Of a DNA stretch of 64,000 nt, positions 9,451 through 16,698 are shown one piece after another. The notes beneath the pieces were generated by a model that was not told where the DNA came from, did not search any database, and was given only the letters and a program-made list of their open reading frames with translations. The translations under genes were made by a program, and so were the position numbers. The first letter of the stretch is position 1. The number at the start of each line of letters is the position of its first letter. The DNA is from Deltaproteobacteria bacterium (lineage in GTDB: Bacteria > Myxococcota > JADLHZ01): assembly GCA_020848545.1 (NCBI GenBank), contig JADLHZ010000098.1, forward strand, positions 33,872 through 97,871, given 5' to 3'.

Positions 9451-9550
9451 GGCGCTTGCGCCGGCGTTCGCAGATCCAGGCGCGAATGCGCCCAACGTCC
9501 CCGCTTGCGGGGAAGGAGCGACGCGAAGCGGCGCGGGAGGGGGCAAGACA
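9451..9550 (+). repeat. Dispersed 100-bp repeat, copy A
   Basis: The core at 9451-9513 differs from the reverse complement of 30919-31016 at only two bases and one single-base gap over about 63 bp. It contains three small palindromes, GGCGCTTGCGCC, GGCGCGAATGCGCC and TCCCCGCTTGCGGGGA, so it would fold into consecutive hairpins. It lies between the transposase remnant and the 3' end of the sigma-factor gene. No coding sequence is evident. Confidence 0.8.
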
Positions 9551-9611
9551 AAAAGCGTGGAGCGCAGCGACAGGCGAGCCTGAGAACGGAGCGAAGCGAG
9601 CGTTCGAAGCG

Positions 9612-9641
9612 AAGATAGGAACGCTACCGCGTTCCTATCTT
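9612..9641 (-). terminator. Perfect 13-bp hairpin overlapping the sigma-factor stop codon
   Basis: AAGATAGGAACGC at 9612-9624 is the exact reverse complement of 9629-9641, with a four-base loop. On the reverse strand the first arm encodes the last codons (KIGT) and the loop holds the stop codon of the sigma gene. There is no T-tract, so it is not a standard intrinsic terminator; mRNA 3'-end protection is an alternative. Confidence 0.55.
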
Positions 9642-11147
9642 GCGGCGCTCGCACATTCTGCGCATCTTCATCAGCCCTTGCGTCTGAATCTGGCGCACGC
9701 GCTCGCGCGAAAGATTGTAGTGCTTGCCGATCTCGTCGAGCGTCTGATCCTGCCCGTCGTGCATGCCGAAGCGGCGCTTGATGATGTCCTTCTCGATCGG
9801 TGAGAGTAGCGTCAACAGCTCACGGATGCGCTGGCGCGTGTTCTCGCGGATGAGCGACTCGTCGAGCGCCGGCTGGTTCTCGTCGCGCACCATGTCCAAA
9901 TAATTGCGCGGGTCGTCGCTCGAGATCGGATCGTCGAGCGACACCGGATCCTGGTGCACGCCGGCGAGGATCTGATCGAGCTTCACCTGGCTCATGTGCA
10001 GCGTCTTCGACAATTCCGCCGTCGACGGCGCCCGCCCGAGCTTCTGCGTCAGCTTGTTCGCTGCGCGCGAGATCTGGCGGCGCGAGTCGATGACGTGCAC
10101 TGGCAAGCGCACCGCCGAGCCCTTGTTGATGATCGCGCGCTCGATCGCTTGGCGGATCCACCAGATCGCGTACGTCGAAAAGCGAAACCCACGGCGGTGA
10201 TCGTAGCGGTGCACCGCCTTCATCAGGCCGACGTTGCCCTCTTGAATGAGATCGATGAGCGGCAAGCGCACGTGATGAAACGATCGCGCGACGCTGACGA
10301 CGAGGCGCAGGTTGGCGCGGACGAAGTCATTGCGCGCGCGCAGCGACTCACCGCGCTGGCGCTCGATCGCGAGCATCTCTTTGAATGGCACCTTCAGCGG
10401 ATCGCTCTTCGACTTGGCGCCCCACGCCGAGCGGCGCAGGCGGGCGACGACGAGCTCCATCGCCTCCTTGTCGTTGTCGATGTAGCGCAGCTTGACGGCC
10501 ATGTCGTCGACGGCCTTTTGCAGCTTGCTCGCCCGGTCGCTCAGCGTGGCGAGGCGCTTGGCGTTCTTGCGCAGCTCGAAGATCTCTTCTTGCACGTCGC
10601 GCTCGAGCGTCTGGGCGACGTCGCCGAGCACTTCGTACGAGAGCGGTTGATGCAGGAGCTTCTTCCACAGGTCGACCTCGAGATCGACGAGCTTCTCGGC
10701 GGCCTTGCGCTCGCTGTCCGGCGTGAACAGCGGAATGTGTGAGAGCTGCTCCATGTAGCCGGAGAGCACGTCTTTGGCGCCAGCCGGCAGGTTCTTCTTC
10801 TTCTTCGCGTCCGCTTCCTGCTCGGCGAGCTCCTTCTCTACGGTCGCGAGCTCTTCGGCGGTCGGTTCGTCGCTGCTCTTTTCCGCAGACTCTTTCTCTT
10901 CTTCTGCGCCGTCTTCCTCTTCTTCGCTCTCTTCGTTCGACTCCGGCTCTTCGCTGTCTTCGAAGTCGACCTCTTCTTCGTTCGCAGCTTGCGCCTTCAA
11001 ACGCCGCGGCCCCTTGGCGGCAGCCGGTTTCGGTGCCGTTTTCGTCGGAACGGCCTTCGGTGTTGCCTTCACTGCCGCTAGCTTCTTCGCCGGTTTCGCC
11101 ATGCTTGCCTTGCCCTTCTTGGAAAGCTGCTTCACGCGTTTCGCCAC
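9624..11147 (-). CDS. RNA polymerase sigma-70 family factor
   Basis: A 507-residue sigma factor. An unusual N-terminal extension has a Lys/Ala/Pro-rich stretch (to about residue 50) and a Glu-rich acidic stretch (about 55-105), followed by a region 1.2-like sequence (DVLSGYMEQLSHIPLFT, about 125-155). Region 2 is at about 269-337 (NLRLVVSVARSF, LIQEGNVGLMKAVHRYD, FSTYAIWWIRQAIERAI). Region 3 precedes the region 4 helix-turn-helix (LDEIGKHYNLSRERVRQIQ) at the C-terminus. The layout fits a group 2 (RpoS/SigB-like) or accessory RpoD-like factor. GTG 11147 has GGGAG upstream; ATG 11102 is an alternative. It is probably the global regulator of an alternative regulon, but which one cannot be told. 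Confidence 0.9.
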   Translation of the reverse strand: MAKRVKQLSKKGKASMAKPAKKLAAVKATPKAVPTKTAPKPAAAKGPRRLKAQAANEEEVDFEDSEEPESNEESEEEEDGAEEEKESAEKSSDEPTAEELATVEKELAEQEADAKKKKNLPAGAKDVLSGYMEQLSHIPLFTPDSERKAAEKLVDLEVDLWKKLLHQPLSYEVLGDVAQTLERDVQEEIFELRKNAKRLATLSDRASKLQKAVDDMAVKLRYIDNDKEAMELVVARLRRSAWGAKSKSDPLKVPFKEMLAIERQRGESLRARNDFVRANLRLVVSVARSFHHVRLPLIDLIQEGNVGLMKAVHRYDHRRGFRFSTYAIWWIRQAIERAIINKGSAVRLPVHVIDSRRQISRAANKLTQKLGRAPSTAELSKTLHMSQVKLDQILAGVHQDPVSLDDPISSDDPRNYLDMVRDENQPALDESLIRENTRQRIRELLTLLSPIEKDIIKRRFGMHDGQDQTLDEIGKHYNLSRERVRQIQTQGLMKMRRMCERRKIGTR

Positions 11148-11311
11148 GCTGACCACTCCCGCTTGCTGTTCGATTTGCGAAGTCCTACCAGGCCACAAAA
11201 GGCGAGGCGCGTGCAAGTTTTTCCGCCCGCCCCGCTCTGTCTACCTGCCCCCACACGCCGCGCCGAATGAACCTGCCTGCTTGATGTCGTTCGAGTCGGA
11301 CTGTCTTTAAG

Positions 11312-11340
11312 TTGGGCGCCGTCACCGCCTCGGTTATAAT
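11312..11340 (+). promoter_or_regulatory. Sigma-70 promoter, TTGGGC-N17-TATAAT
   Basis: The -35 box TTGGGC is at 11312-11317 and a perfect -10 TATAAT at 11335-11340 with the optimal 17-bp spacing. The predicted start of transcription (6-8 nt after the -10) falls on 11346-11348, at GTG 11348, which predicts a leaderless transcript. Confidence 0.75.
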
Positions 11341-11347
11341 GCGCGGC

Positions 11348-11548
11348 GTGGAATTGACGGGTGATCCAGACGGCATCGCTGCGCTGAAGGCGATTCACAC
11401 GAAGAATCGCGACTACTTGAAGTTCTTGCTCGGCGAGATCCGCTCGAACACCGATCTGCGCGCGGCGTTCAAAGGCGAAGACGGCAGCCAGTGGCAAATC
11501 ACGCTGGATCCGAAGTCGAACAACCTCGCCATCGAGAAGAAGCCCTAA
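11348..11548 (+). CDS. Small conserved-looking hypothetical protein, probably leaderless
   Basis: A 66-residue hydrophilic protein (start VELTGDPDGIAALK, end NNLAIEKKP), with no signal or membrane segment and a likely helix-then-strand layout. An in-frame ATG at 11339 overlaps the consensus -10 box, so a message from that promoter cannot contain it; GTG 11348 sits at the predicted transcription start. There is no Shine-Dalgarno sequence. The stop lies in the loop of a terminator hairpin. It is followed by the SPOR-domain gene, which has its own promoter. The function is unknown. Confidence 0.65.
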   Translation: MELTGDPDGIAALKAIHTKNRDYLKFLLGEIRSNTDLRAAFKGEDGSQWQITLDPKSNNLAIEKKP

Positions 11549-11561
11549 CGGGCATTTTTTT
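11542..11561 (+). terminator. Rho-independent terminator
   Basis: GCCC (11542-11545), a TAAC loop containing the stop codon of the small gene, GGGC (11550-11553), then A and seven Ts (11555-11561). The stem is short but the T-tract is strong. Its T-tract runs directly into the -35 box of the next promoter. Confidence 0.6.
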
Positions 11562-11588
11562 GACCGCGTTTCAGCGCGGCTTTATTCT
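11560..11588 (+). promoter_or_regulatory. Sigma-70 promoter, TTGACC-N17-TATTCT
   Basis: The -35 TTGACC at 11560-11565 and -10 TATTCT at 11583-11588 are spaced 17 bp apart. Only eight bases separate the -10 from ATG 11597, so the transcript should start at or within a base or two of the start codon. Confidence 0.75.
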
Positions 11589-11596
11589 GCGAGCCT

Positions 11597-12367
11597 ATGC
11601 GGGACACGAAGAATCAAGCGTCGCCAAAGTCGATCGTCACGCTCGATCGCGCGCAGCTCGTCGGGCTCGGCTTCTTCGCGGTCTTGAGCGGCGGGCTGAT
11701 GTTCGGGCTCGGTTACTCCGCAGGGAAGAACCGGCCTGTGCAAACTGCGGTGCTCGAACCGAGCGACAAAGCGCGAACCGTGCTCTCGCGCATCGATCAG
11801 AAGGCCGACCTCCACGACGAGATCAAGCAGGACGTCGATCTGACGTTCTACAAGGCGCTCGTCGAGAAAGAAGAGAAGCAGAAGGCGCCGAAGGCGGAAA
11901 AGGTCGAGACGGCGCGGCTCGATCCGGTGCCGCCGAAGGTCGAGGCGCCGAAGGTCGACGCGATCAAAAAGACCAAGCCCGACGCGCTGGCGCCAGTTGC
12001 GGCGCCGCCAGCCGAAGAAGCGGCGCTGACGAACGTCGTCGTCGAGGACGATCCGCCGGAGCCGCGCGCGTTGCCGGCGGCGGCCAAAGAGCCGGTCAAA
12101 GACGCGAAGGCGAAAGAGGTCGCCAAGCCGGCCGGCGCCTTCACGATTCAAGTGAGCGCGTTCAAGACGCAGCCGGAAGCCGCGAGCTACGTGAAGCTGC
12201 TGACCGCGAAGGGCTTCAACGCGCACATCACGCCGGCGACCGTCGAAGGCAAGGGCACGTGGTATCGCGTGCGCGTCGGCAGCTTCAGCTCGAGCGCGGC
12301 GGCGACCGTATATAAGGACAAGCTCTCGCGCGAAAACCTGCCGGCGTGGATTGTGAAAGCAGACTAG
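11597..12367 (+). CDS. SPOR-domain inner-membrane protein
   Basis: A 256-residue, single-pass protein. A short cytoplasmic tail is followed by a transmembrane helix at about residues 24-42 (LVGLGFFAVLSGGLMFGLGY), a long Lys/Pro/Ala/Glu-rich periplasmic linker (about 85-175), and a C-terminal SPOR domain (about 180-254; FTIQVSAFKTQPEA, GTWYRVRVGSFSS). SPOR domains bind denuded glycan strands of septal peptidoglycan, so a cell-division or wall-remodelling role is likely, as for FtsN or DedD-type proteins. No ribosome binding site precedes the ATG, in keeping with the leaderless promoter just upstream. It is followed by the Hsp20 genes, which appear separately controlled. Confidence 0.9.
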   Translation: MRDTKNQASPKSIVTLDRAQLVGLGFFAVLSGGLMFGLGYSAGKNRPVQTAVLEPSDKARTVLSRIDQKADLHDEIKQDVDLTFYKALVEKEEKQKAPKAEKVETARLDPVPPKVEAPKVDAIKKTKPDALAPVAAPPAEEAALTNVVVEDDPPEPRALPAAAKEPVKDAKAKEVAKPAGAFTIQVSAFKTQPEAASYVKLLTAKGFNAHITPATVEGKGTWYRVRVGSFSSSAAATVYKDKLSRENLPAWIVKAD

Positions 12368-12494
12368 AGACCCGCCAACCCTTGACGGGGTCCTCCCGCT
12401 GTTTAGCTTCTTGACGCGCTGACGAACGACTGTTCGCCAAGCACCTGAACATCGTCAACGCCGCGCGAAAAACGCGTCGGCACAGAGCGCACCG

Positions 12495-12506
12495 GCACAC
12501 GTGTGC
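12495..12506. promoter_or_regulatory. Perfect 12-bp palindrome before the hsp20 pair
   Basis: GCACACGTGTGC is a perfect palindrome 15 nt upstream of the first Hsp20 start codon, close to its ribosome binding site. The inner eight bases ACACGTGT recur upstream of the SNF2 helicase (37398-37405). It could be an operator for a heat-shock regulator or a structured RNA element. No CIRCE element was seen. Confidence 0.45.
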
Positions 12507-12521
12507 GCACGGGAGGCATCC

Positions 12522-12992
12522 ATGTTTTCGCGCTTCGCTCAGAGAAATCAGTGGAACGATTGGGAAGACTTCTCCGACACCTTCGCCGCGCTCAATGCGT
12601 TTCGGCACCAGGTCGATCGCTTGTTTCGCGAGACCGAAAACGGCGACGCGCTCAGCCAAGGCGCGACGAGCGAGCTGTTGGCGCAGGTGAAGGACACTGG
12701 TGAAGGGTACGTGCTGAAAGCGTTCGTGCCGGGGCTCGGCGAAAAAGATCTGAAGCTGACGATCACCGAGGACGTGCTCAGTCTCAGCGGCGAGCGCAGC
12801 GACGACACGCCTGCCGGCCACGCGACGCACCGTCGCGAGCGCAGCGGCTACACCTTCGCGCGCAGCTTCTCGTTCCCGGCGAAGGTCGATCCCGAGCAAG
12901 TGAGCGCCGAGCTCAAGGACGGCGTGCTCAGCGTGAAGGTGCAGAAGGCCGCCGAGGCCAAGCCACGCCAAATCACCATCAAATCGAACTGA
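12522..12992 (+). CDS. Small heat shock protein, Hsp20/alpha-crystallin family
   Basis: A 156-residue holdase chaperone that would bind unfolding proteins in the cytoplasm. The alpha-crystallin domain spans about residues 45-150: YVLKAFVPGLGEKDLKLTI, LSLSGER, the family motif FARSFSFPAKVD, and AELKDGVLSVKVQKA, with the classical GVL motif. GGGAGG at 12511-12516 places the start at ATG 12522. A second Hsp20 gene follows after 31 bp, probably in the same operon. A palindrome lies just upstream. The tail PRQITIKSN lacks an obvious IXI motif except ITI. Confidence 0.93.
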   Translation: MFSRFAQRNQWNDWEDFSDTFAALNAFRHQVDRLFRETENGDALSQGATSELLAQVKDTGEGYVLKAFVPGLGEKDLKLTITEDVLSLSGERSDDTPAGHATHRRERSGYTFARSFSFPAKVDPEQVSAELKDGVLSVKVQKAAEAKPRQITIKSN

Positions 12993-13023
12993 GCGTTGAA
13001 CGAACAGGAAAAGGAGAACCACC

Positions 13024-13404
13024 ATGTCGAATGCACAACCGTCGAAGTCACAAGAAGTCGCTCGCCAAGCGCAAAACGAGGCGCTCGATCAACGCAGAAC
13101 GATCACGCCGCGCGTAGACATCTTCGAGAACGACGAAGCACTCACGCTGCTCGCTGATCTGCCGGGGGTCACCAAGGACGCGCTCGTCGTGCGCATCGAG
13201 AAAGACGAGCTGCGCCTCGAGGGCGCCGTCGAGCCGGACGCGCACGCGATGTACGGCGCGTTTGTCTATCGCCGCGTCTTCGCGCTGCCGAGCGGCATCG
13301 ACGCCGAAAAGGTGAACGCCGAGCTGAAGAACGGCGTCTTGCGGCTGCAGCTACCGAAGTCTGCCGCCAAGCGCACCCGCGTCGTGCCGATCAAAGCGGC
13401 GTAG
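13024..13404 (+). CDS. Small heat shock protein, Hsp20 family (second copy)
   Basis: A 126-residue alpha-crystallin-domain protein. Visible family features are VDIFENDEALTLLADLPGV, the DELRLEGAV strand, FVYRRVFALPSGIDAEKV and AELKNGVLRLQLPKS. A strong AAAAGGAG lies before the ATG. It is diverged from the upstream Hsp20 and shorter at the N-terminus (no aromatic-rich arm), so the two may form hetero-oligomers or act on different clients. The tandem arrangement and short spacing support one operon. Confidence 0.92.
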   Translation: MSNAQPSKSQEVARQAQNEALDQRRTITPRVDIFENDEALTLLADLPGVTKDALVVRIEKDELRLEGAVEPDAHAMYGAFVYRRVFALPSGIDAEKVNAELKNGVLRLQLPKSAAKRTRVVPIKAA

Positions 13405-13459
13405 TCAGAACACTTGCTCGCCGGACTCCGGGTCGACCCCGACGAGGCCGCCGGCGATC

Positions 13460-13678
13460 TCACCGCCAAAACCAGCCGTTGCTCGGCAGCGGGTTCACCG
13501 CGGCCGCGTCGAAGATCACGAAGCGAAAAGGCGTCGCGCCGTAGTTGATCCTCGGCGGCGGCCGATAGACCGCGAGCCGCACCGTCGCGCTCGTGGTGCC
13601 GCTGCCGTTGCTCGCGGTGATCGTATAGTCCGCCGGCGCGCTCGCGGCCCGATCCGAAACAGCGACGGACTCATGGGC
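13460..13678 (-). pseudogene. C-terminal remnant of an Ig-like domain protein
   Basis: The reverse strand between a TAA (13679-13681) and a TGA (13460-13462) is open for 72 codons without a start. It reads like the end of a putative-Ig or cadherin-like repeat (ADYTITASNGSGTTSATVRL, followed by an aromatic tail VNPLPSNGWFWR). No upstream exon-like sequence of the gene is present, so this is a deletion remnant. It fills the gap between the Hsp20 pair and the SirB1-type gene (13405-13743). Confidence 0.5.
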
Positions 13679-13743
13679 TTACGGTTGTCTAACAGAGTCC
13701 TGAATCCGGCGCGGGCTTCCTGTCACACGGGGCTCAGGCCAGC

Positions 13744-14574
13744 TCAGTTTACGCGCGCGGCCTTGGCGCCGACGTTGACCAGGCGCTCTCGGATGAGCGG
13801 GACATCTTCGTTGGTCGGCGCGAGATCGAGATAGGTCTCGTAGTCTTTTTGCGCAGCCCCGAAGCACTCGAGGCGCTCGAAGAGCAGGCCGCGGTCCCTG
13901 TGCTCCTCCGGATCCTCGGGCAGCAAGAAGACGATGCGATCGGTGGCGTCGAGCGCCGCTTGGAAGTTGTTCTCGCGCAGGTAAATGAGCTTCAAGTTGC
14001 GCTGCATGCGGGCGAGAGTTCCGCGCGGCGAGAGCGCTTGCAGGTGGCTCGGCGAGAGCTGCGCCTGGGCGCCACAATATTGATGCAAGAGCGCTTCGGT
14101 CGACGCCCGATCGAGCACGCGCCCGAGCCCGAACGGATCGGCGAGGATGCCTTTTCGCTCATCGCCGATGCGCAGCAGGAAATGGCCGGGAAAACCGATG
14201 CCCGCCATCGGCGTCTGTAGGCGGTGGCCGATGCCGAGATAGATGAGCGAAAGCGAGATGGGGATGCCGAGCCGGCGCTCGACGACCTGGCTCAAATGGC
14301 TGTTGGCCGGCTGGTAGTAAGCCTCGCGGTTCGGGCGAAAACCGAGCTCGTTGAACAAGAATGACGAGATCGTTTCGGCGAGGGCCACCGGTGCCCGGGC
14401 TCCGCCGAGGCGGCGATCGATGGTATCGGCCCAGCGCGCGAGCTCGTTCAAGGTCTTGTCGACGAGGATCGCGGGGCGTTCTTCCTTTTCGAGCAGGAGC
14501 GCTGCGTGAACGACGTCGGCGCCGTCCCTGCCGCCCTTCGCCAGCAACCCCTCGAGCTCGGCCCGCAGCAACAT
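13744..14574 (-). CDS. SirB1-family protein (transglutaminase-like plus TPR)
   Basis: A 276-residue protein. The N-terminal two thirds match the SirB1 transglutaminase-like family (FLFNELGFRPNREAYYQPANS, LGIPISLSLIYLGIGHRL, GIGFPGHFLLRIG), and the C-terminus has TPR-like helices (RGTLARMQRNLKLIYL, EEHRDRGLLFERLECFGAA). The family is widespread next to tetrapyrrole and release-factor methyltransferase genes elsewhere, but its biochemical role is unsettled. ATG 14574 is chosen because family similarity begins there; upstream codons to 14670 are not needed. No strong Shine-Dalgarno sequence is visible, and a TAATTC -10-like box lies 11 nt before the ATG, so a very short leader is possible. Confidence 0.85.
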   Translation of the reverse strand: MLLRAELEGLLAKGGRDGADVVHAALLLEKEERPAILVDKTLNELARWADTIDRRLGGARAPVALAETISSFLFNELGFRPNREAYYQPANSHLSQVVERRLGIPISLSLIYLGIGHRLQTPMAGIGFPGHFLLRIGDERKGILADPFGLGRVLDRASTEALLHQYCGAQAQLSPSHLQALSPRGTLARMQRNLKLIYLRENNFQAALDATDRIVFLLPEDPEEHRDRGLLFERLECFGAAQKDYETYLDLAPTNEDVPLIRERLVNVGAKAARVN

Positions 14575-15003
14575 CCTAGTGGAAAGAATTAACGCGTTTT
14601 TCCCCCTCCGGCCACCAGAAAGGGGGAGCTTCCGTATTGTCCGTGCATGTCGGATAACGCCCTGCACCACCCATGGCCGATTGACACATCGCGTCTAGAT
14701 GGCAGCAGGCCCCGAAGCACTGCCGCTTACATACAAAATAATGATGAATGGCAGGCCGACTCTCAGAACGGCGCGATAATGTACGCAGCTAGCCCCCATG
14801 TAGGGAAAGGGCGTTCATTCGTGAAAGCTGAGTTGCCACAGGCCTCTGGGCAAAATCTTGTTGACAGCCTTATGACGCGGTGCTACGCCGCGCGGCTCTG
14901 TATGTGTGGGGTCTTGTCGGACGATCGGCCAGTTTATCTGACTTCGTCTGACAGGGCAAAAAAATCGTTGGTTCGCGGAGACGCGCTCCAACAGCGAGGC
15001 AAC
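14575..15003. other. Divergent intergenic region
   Basis: 429 bp between the SirB1-type gene and the barrel gene. An open frame on the plus strand lacks coding character: it is AT-richer and reads as a non-family leader. Two consensus TTGACA hexamers occur (14681-14686 and 14861-14866), but neither has a good -10 at 16-18 bp. AT-rich sequence around 14730-14790 contains TAATGA and TAATGT. It probably holds the promoter and a long leader for the barrel-metzincin pair. Confidence 0.5.
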
Positions 15004-16623
15004 ATGCGTCGTTCCGTTGGCCACTTGTTTCTCAGCGTTTTCGTCGCGACGGCTCTCACACTCAGCGCTTCCCATGCGCGCGCCTCCGATGACGACGAGC
15101 TCGAGAAGATTCTCCAACAAGGGTTGAAGGAGATCGATTCCCAAAAACCGGCGGAGAAGAAGGCCGAGCCGAAGAAAGACAAGAAGGCCGAGGCCAAGAA
15201 AGAAGAGCCGAAGAAGGAAGAGGCTCCCGCTCCGGTCAAGAAGGAAGAGCCGAAGAAGGAAGCGGTCAAGAAGGACGCTCAGAAGGCGCAAGACGACCTG
15301 AAGAAGGCCGAAGCCGCCAAAAAAGAAGAAGCGAAGAAAGACGAACCGCGCCGCGCGCCGATCGGAGCCGCGAAAGAGGCCGCCAAAGATCCGGCGCCCG
15401 CGCCCGTCGAGCCGCTCGAAGAGCCGAAGCCCGCGCCGGCGCCCGTCGCCAAGCCGACGAAGCCGGTGGTGCCGGTCGCTGCGCCCGCGCCGGTCAAGCA
15501 AGAGCCCGTCAAAGAAGTGACCGCGGCGCCGTCGAAGCCGCTCGAAGTCGGTCCGGATCCGAAAGCCGCGGCCAAGCCGGCGGCTGCGGCGACCGCGAGC
15601 AAAGACGGCAAGGATGAGCCGAAGGCCAAGCGCACCGTGTCGATGGCCGTCAACGCTGATCAAGCGGCGCTCTCGGGCGCGTCGGCCAAGGCATGGTCGG
15701 TCAACCTGTCGCTGAACACGAGCGTCGGCTCGGGCGCGATGCTCACGCCGGGCTCGAGCGCCTACGCGTATAACCCGGAAGTCACGCAGTCGTTGACGAT
15801 CAACCCGGGCTACACCTTCTCGCTGACCAAAGAGCTGAAGCTGCGTGTGACTTTGCGCGAGTCGTTCTCGTGGGAGTTCACCAAGCCGGACAACGCGCAG
15901 TACTTCACCTGGTCGGATCTGACCGTTGGCGCGTCGTCGCGGCTCTACCAGATCCCGGTGATCGGCGTGGACATCTTCGCCTCGCTCAACATGGTCGCGC
16001 CGATCTCGCGCGAGAGCCGCTTCGCCACCTTGGCGACGTCACTCTCGTCGGGCCTCGGCCTCGCCAAGAACTGGGACATCCCGGTGAAGGGCGACTGGCA
16101 CATGGGCATCAACCTGCGCTACGACCTCGGCTTTCGTAAGAACTTCCACACCTCGGTCATGCCGCTCATCACCTCGGATGCGCGCGAAGATGGTCTGCCA
16201 CTCGCGATCCGCGCGTCGACCGATCCGTACATTCCGGGCTCGCTCACCCGTGGTGGTGGCATCAACGTCAGCCACACGCTGTCGAACGCGCTGACGCTCT
16301 CGTGGTCGATCCACGACATGGTCAGCCTCTCGTTCTTCGCCTCGGTCACGAACGGCTGGAAGTACGCCGGCCAAGGTCAGCTGGTGCAAGACGAGTTCAC
16401 CTCGTCCTATGCGCGCCTCGGCCCCGGCCGCACGGAGAGCATGCGCACGAACATCGACCTCACCATTCAACCGTGGTCGTGGCTGTCGTTCTCGGTCGGC
16501 ATCTTCACGGCGCAGCCGATCTTCGCGCCGGACAACAAGACCTTCAACAACCCGATTTGGAACAGCCAATCGGCGGCCAACAATTATTCGTCCATCTACT
16601 TGTCGCTCGGCGGTCAGATTTAA
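15004..16623 (+). CDS. Outer-membrane beta-barrel protein with Lys/Ala/Pro-rich periplasmic N-terminus
   Basis: A 539-residue protein. A signal peptide (LFLSVFVATALTLSASHARA) is followed by a low-complexity Lys/Glu then Pro/Ala region (about residues 50-215). The C-terminal about 320 residues alternate hydrophobic and polar positions in strands (LTINPGYTFSLTKELKLRVT, SWLSFSVGIFTAQP) and end SIYLSLGGQI, typical of an outer-membrane barrel although the last residue is Ile, not Phe. ATG 15004 fits the signal peptide; the frame is open upstream to 14647 without coding character. It is followed after 75 bp by the first metzincin lipoprotein, suggesting one operon. It may anchor or export a partner; this is inference. 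Confidence 0.8.
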   Translation: MRRSVGHLFLSVFVATALTLSASHARASDDDELEKILQQGLKEIDSQKPAEKKAEPKKDKKAEAKKEEPKKEEAPAPVKKEEPKKEAVKKDAQKAQDDLKKAEAAKKEEAKKDEPRRAPIGAAKEAAKDPAPAPVEPLEEPKPAPAPVAKPTKPVVPVAAPAPVKQEPVKEVTAAPSKPLEVGPDPKAAAKPAAAATASKDGKDEPKAKRTVSMAVNADQAALSGASAKAWSVNLSLNTSVGSGAMLTPGSSAYAYNPEVTQSLTINPGYTFSLTKELKLRVTLRESFSWEFTKPDNAQYFTWSDLTVGASSRLYQIPVIGVDIFASLNMVAPISRESRFATLATSLSSGLGLAKNWDIPVKGDWHMGINLRYDLGFRKNFHTSVMPLITSDAREDGLPLAIRASTDPYIPGSLTRGGGINVSHTLSNALTLSWSIHDMVSLSFFASVTNGWKYAGQGQLVQDEFTSSYARLGPGRTESMRTNIDLTIQPWSWLSFSVGIFTAQPIFAPDNKTFNNPIWNSQSAANNYSSIYLSLGGQI

Positions 16624-16698
16624 CGCGCGACGAAGCGCGAAGAGGAGATTCCAGTGTCGTTTCGTCGTTCGTTTGAAATTGCAGAAGGAGAAAAGCGC

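Larger units (their letters stand above)
8567..9623. other. Gene-free repeat-rich interval
   Basis: About 1.06 kb with no intact gene. From left to right it holds an imperfect inverted repeat (8597-8730), two 58-bp direct repeats (8674-8731 and 9245-9302) bracketing a transposase remnant, a CGTTCC hexamer run, a copy of a 100-bp dispersed repeat (9451-9550), and a hairpin at the 3' end of the sigma-factor gene. The interval looks like an accumulation site for small mobile or repetitive sequences. Confidence 0.75.

Noticed and set aside
14861..14866. TTGACA as the promoter of the barrel gene
   Set aside because: The hexamer at 17 bp downstream is TACGCC, a poor -10, so I did not list a promoter there.
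14647..15003. N-terminal extension of the barrel gene
   Set aside because: It lacks coding character and would bury the signal peptide at residue 120; ATG 15004 gives a normal exported protein.
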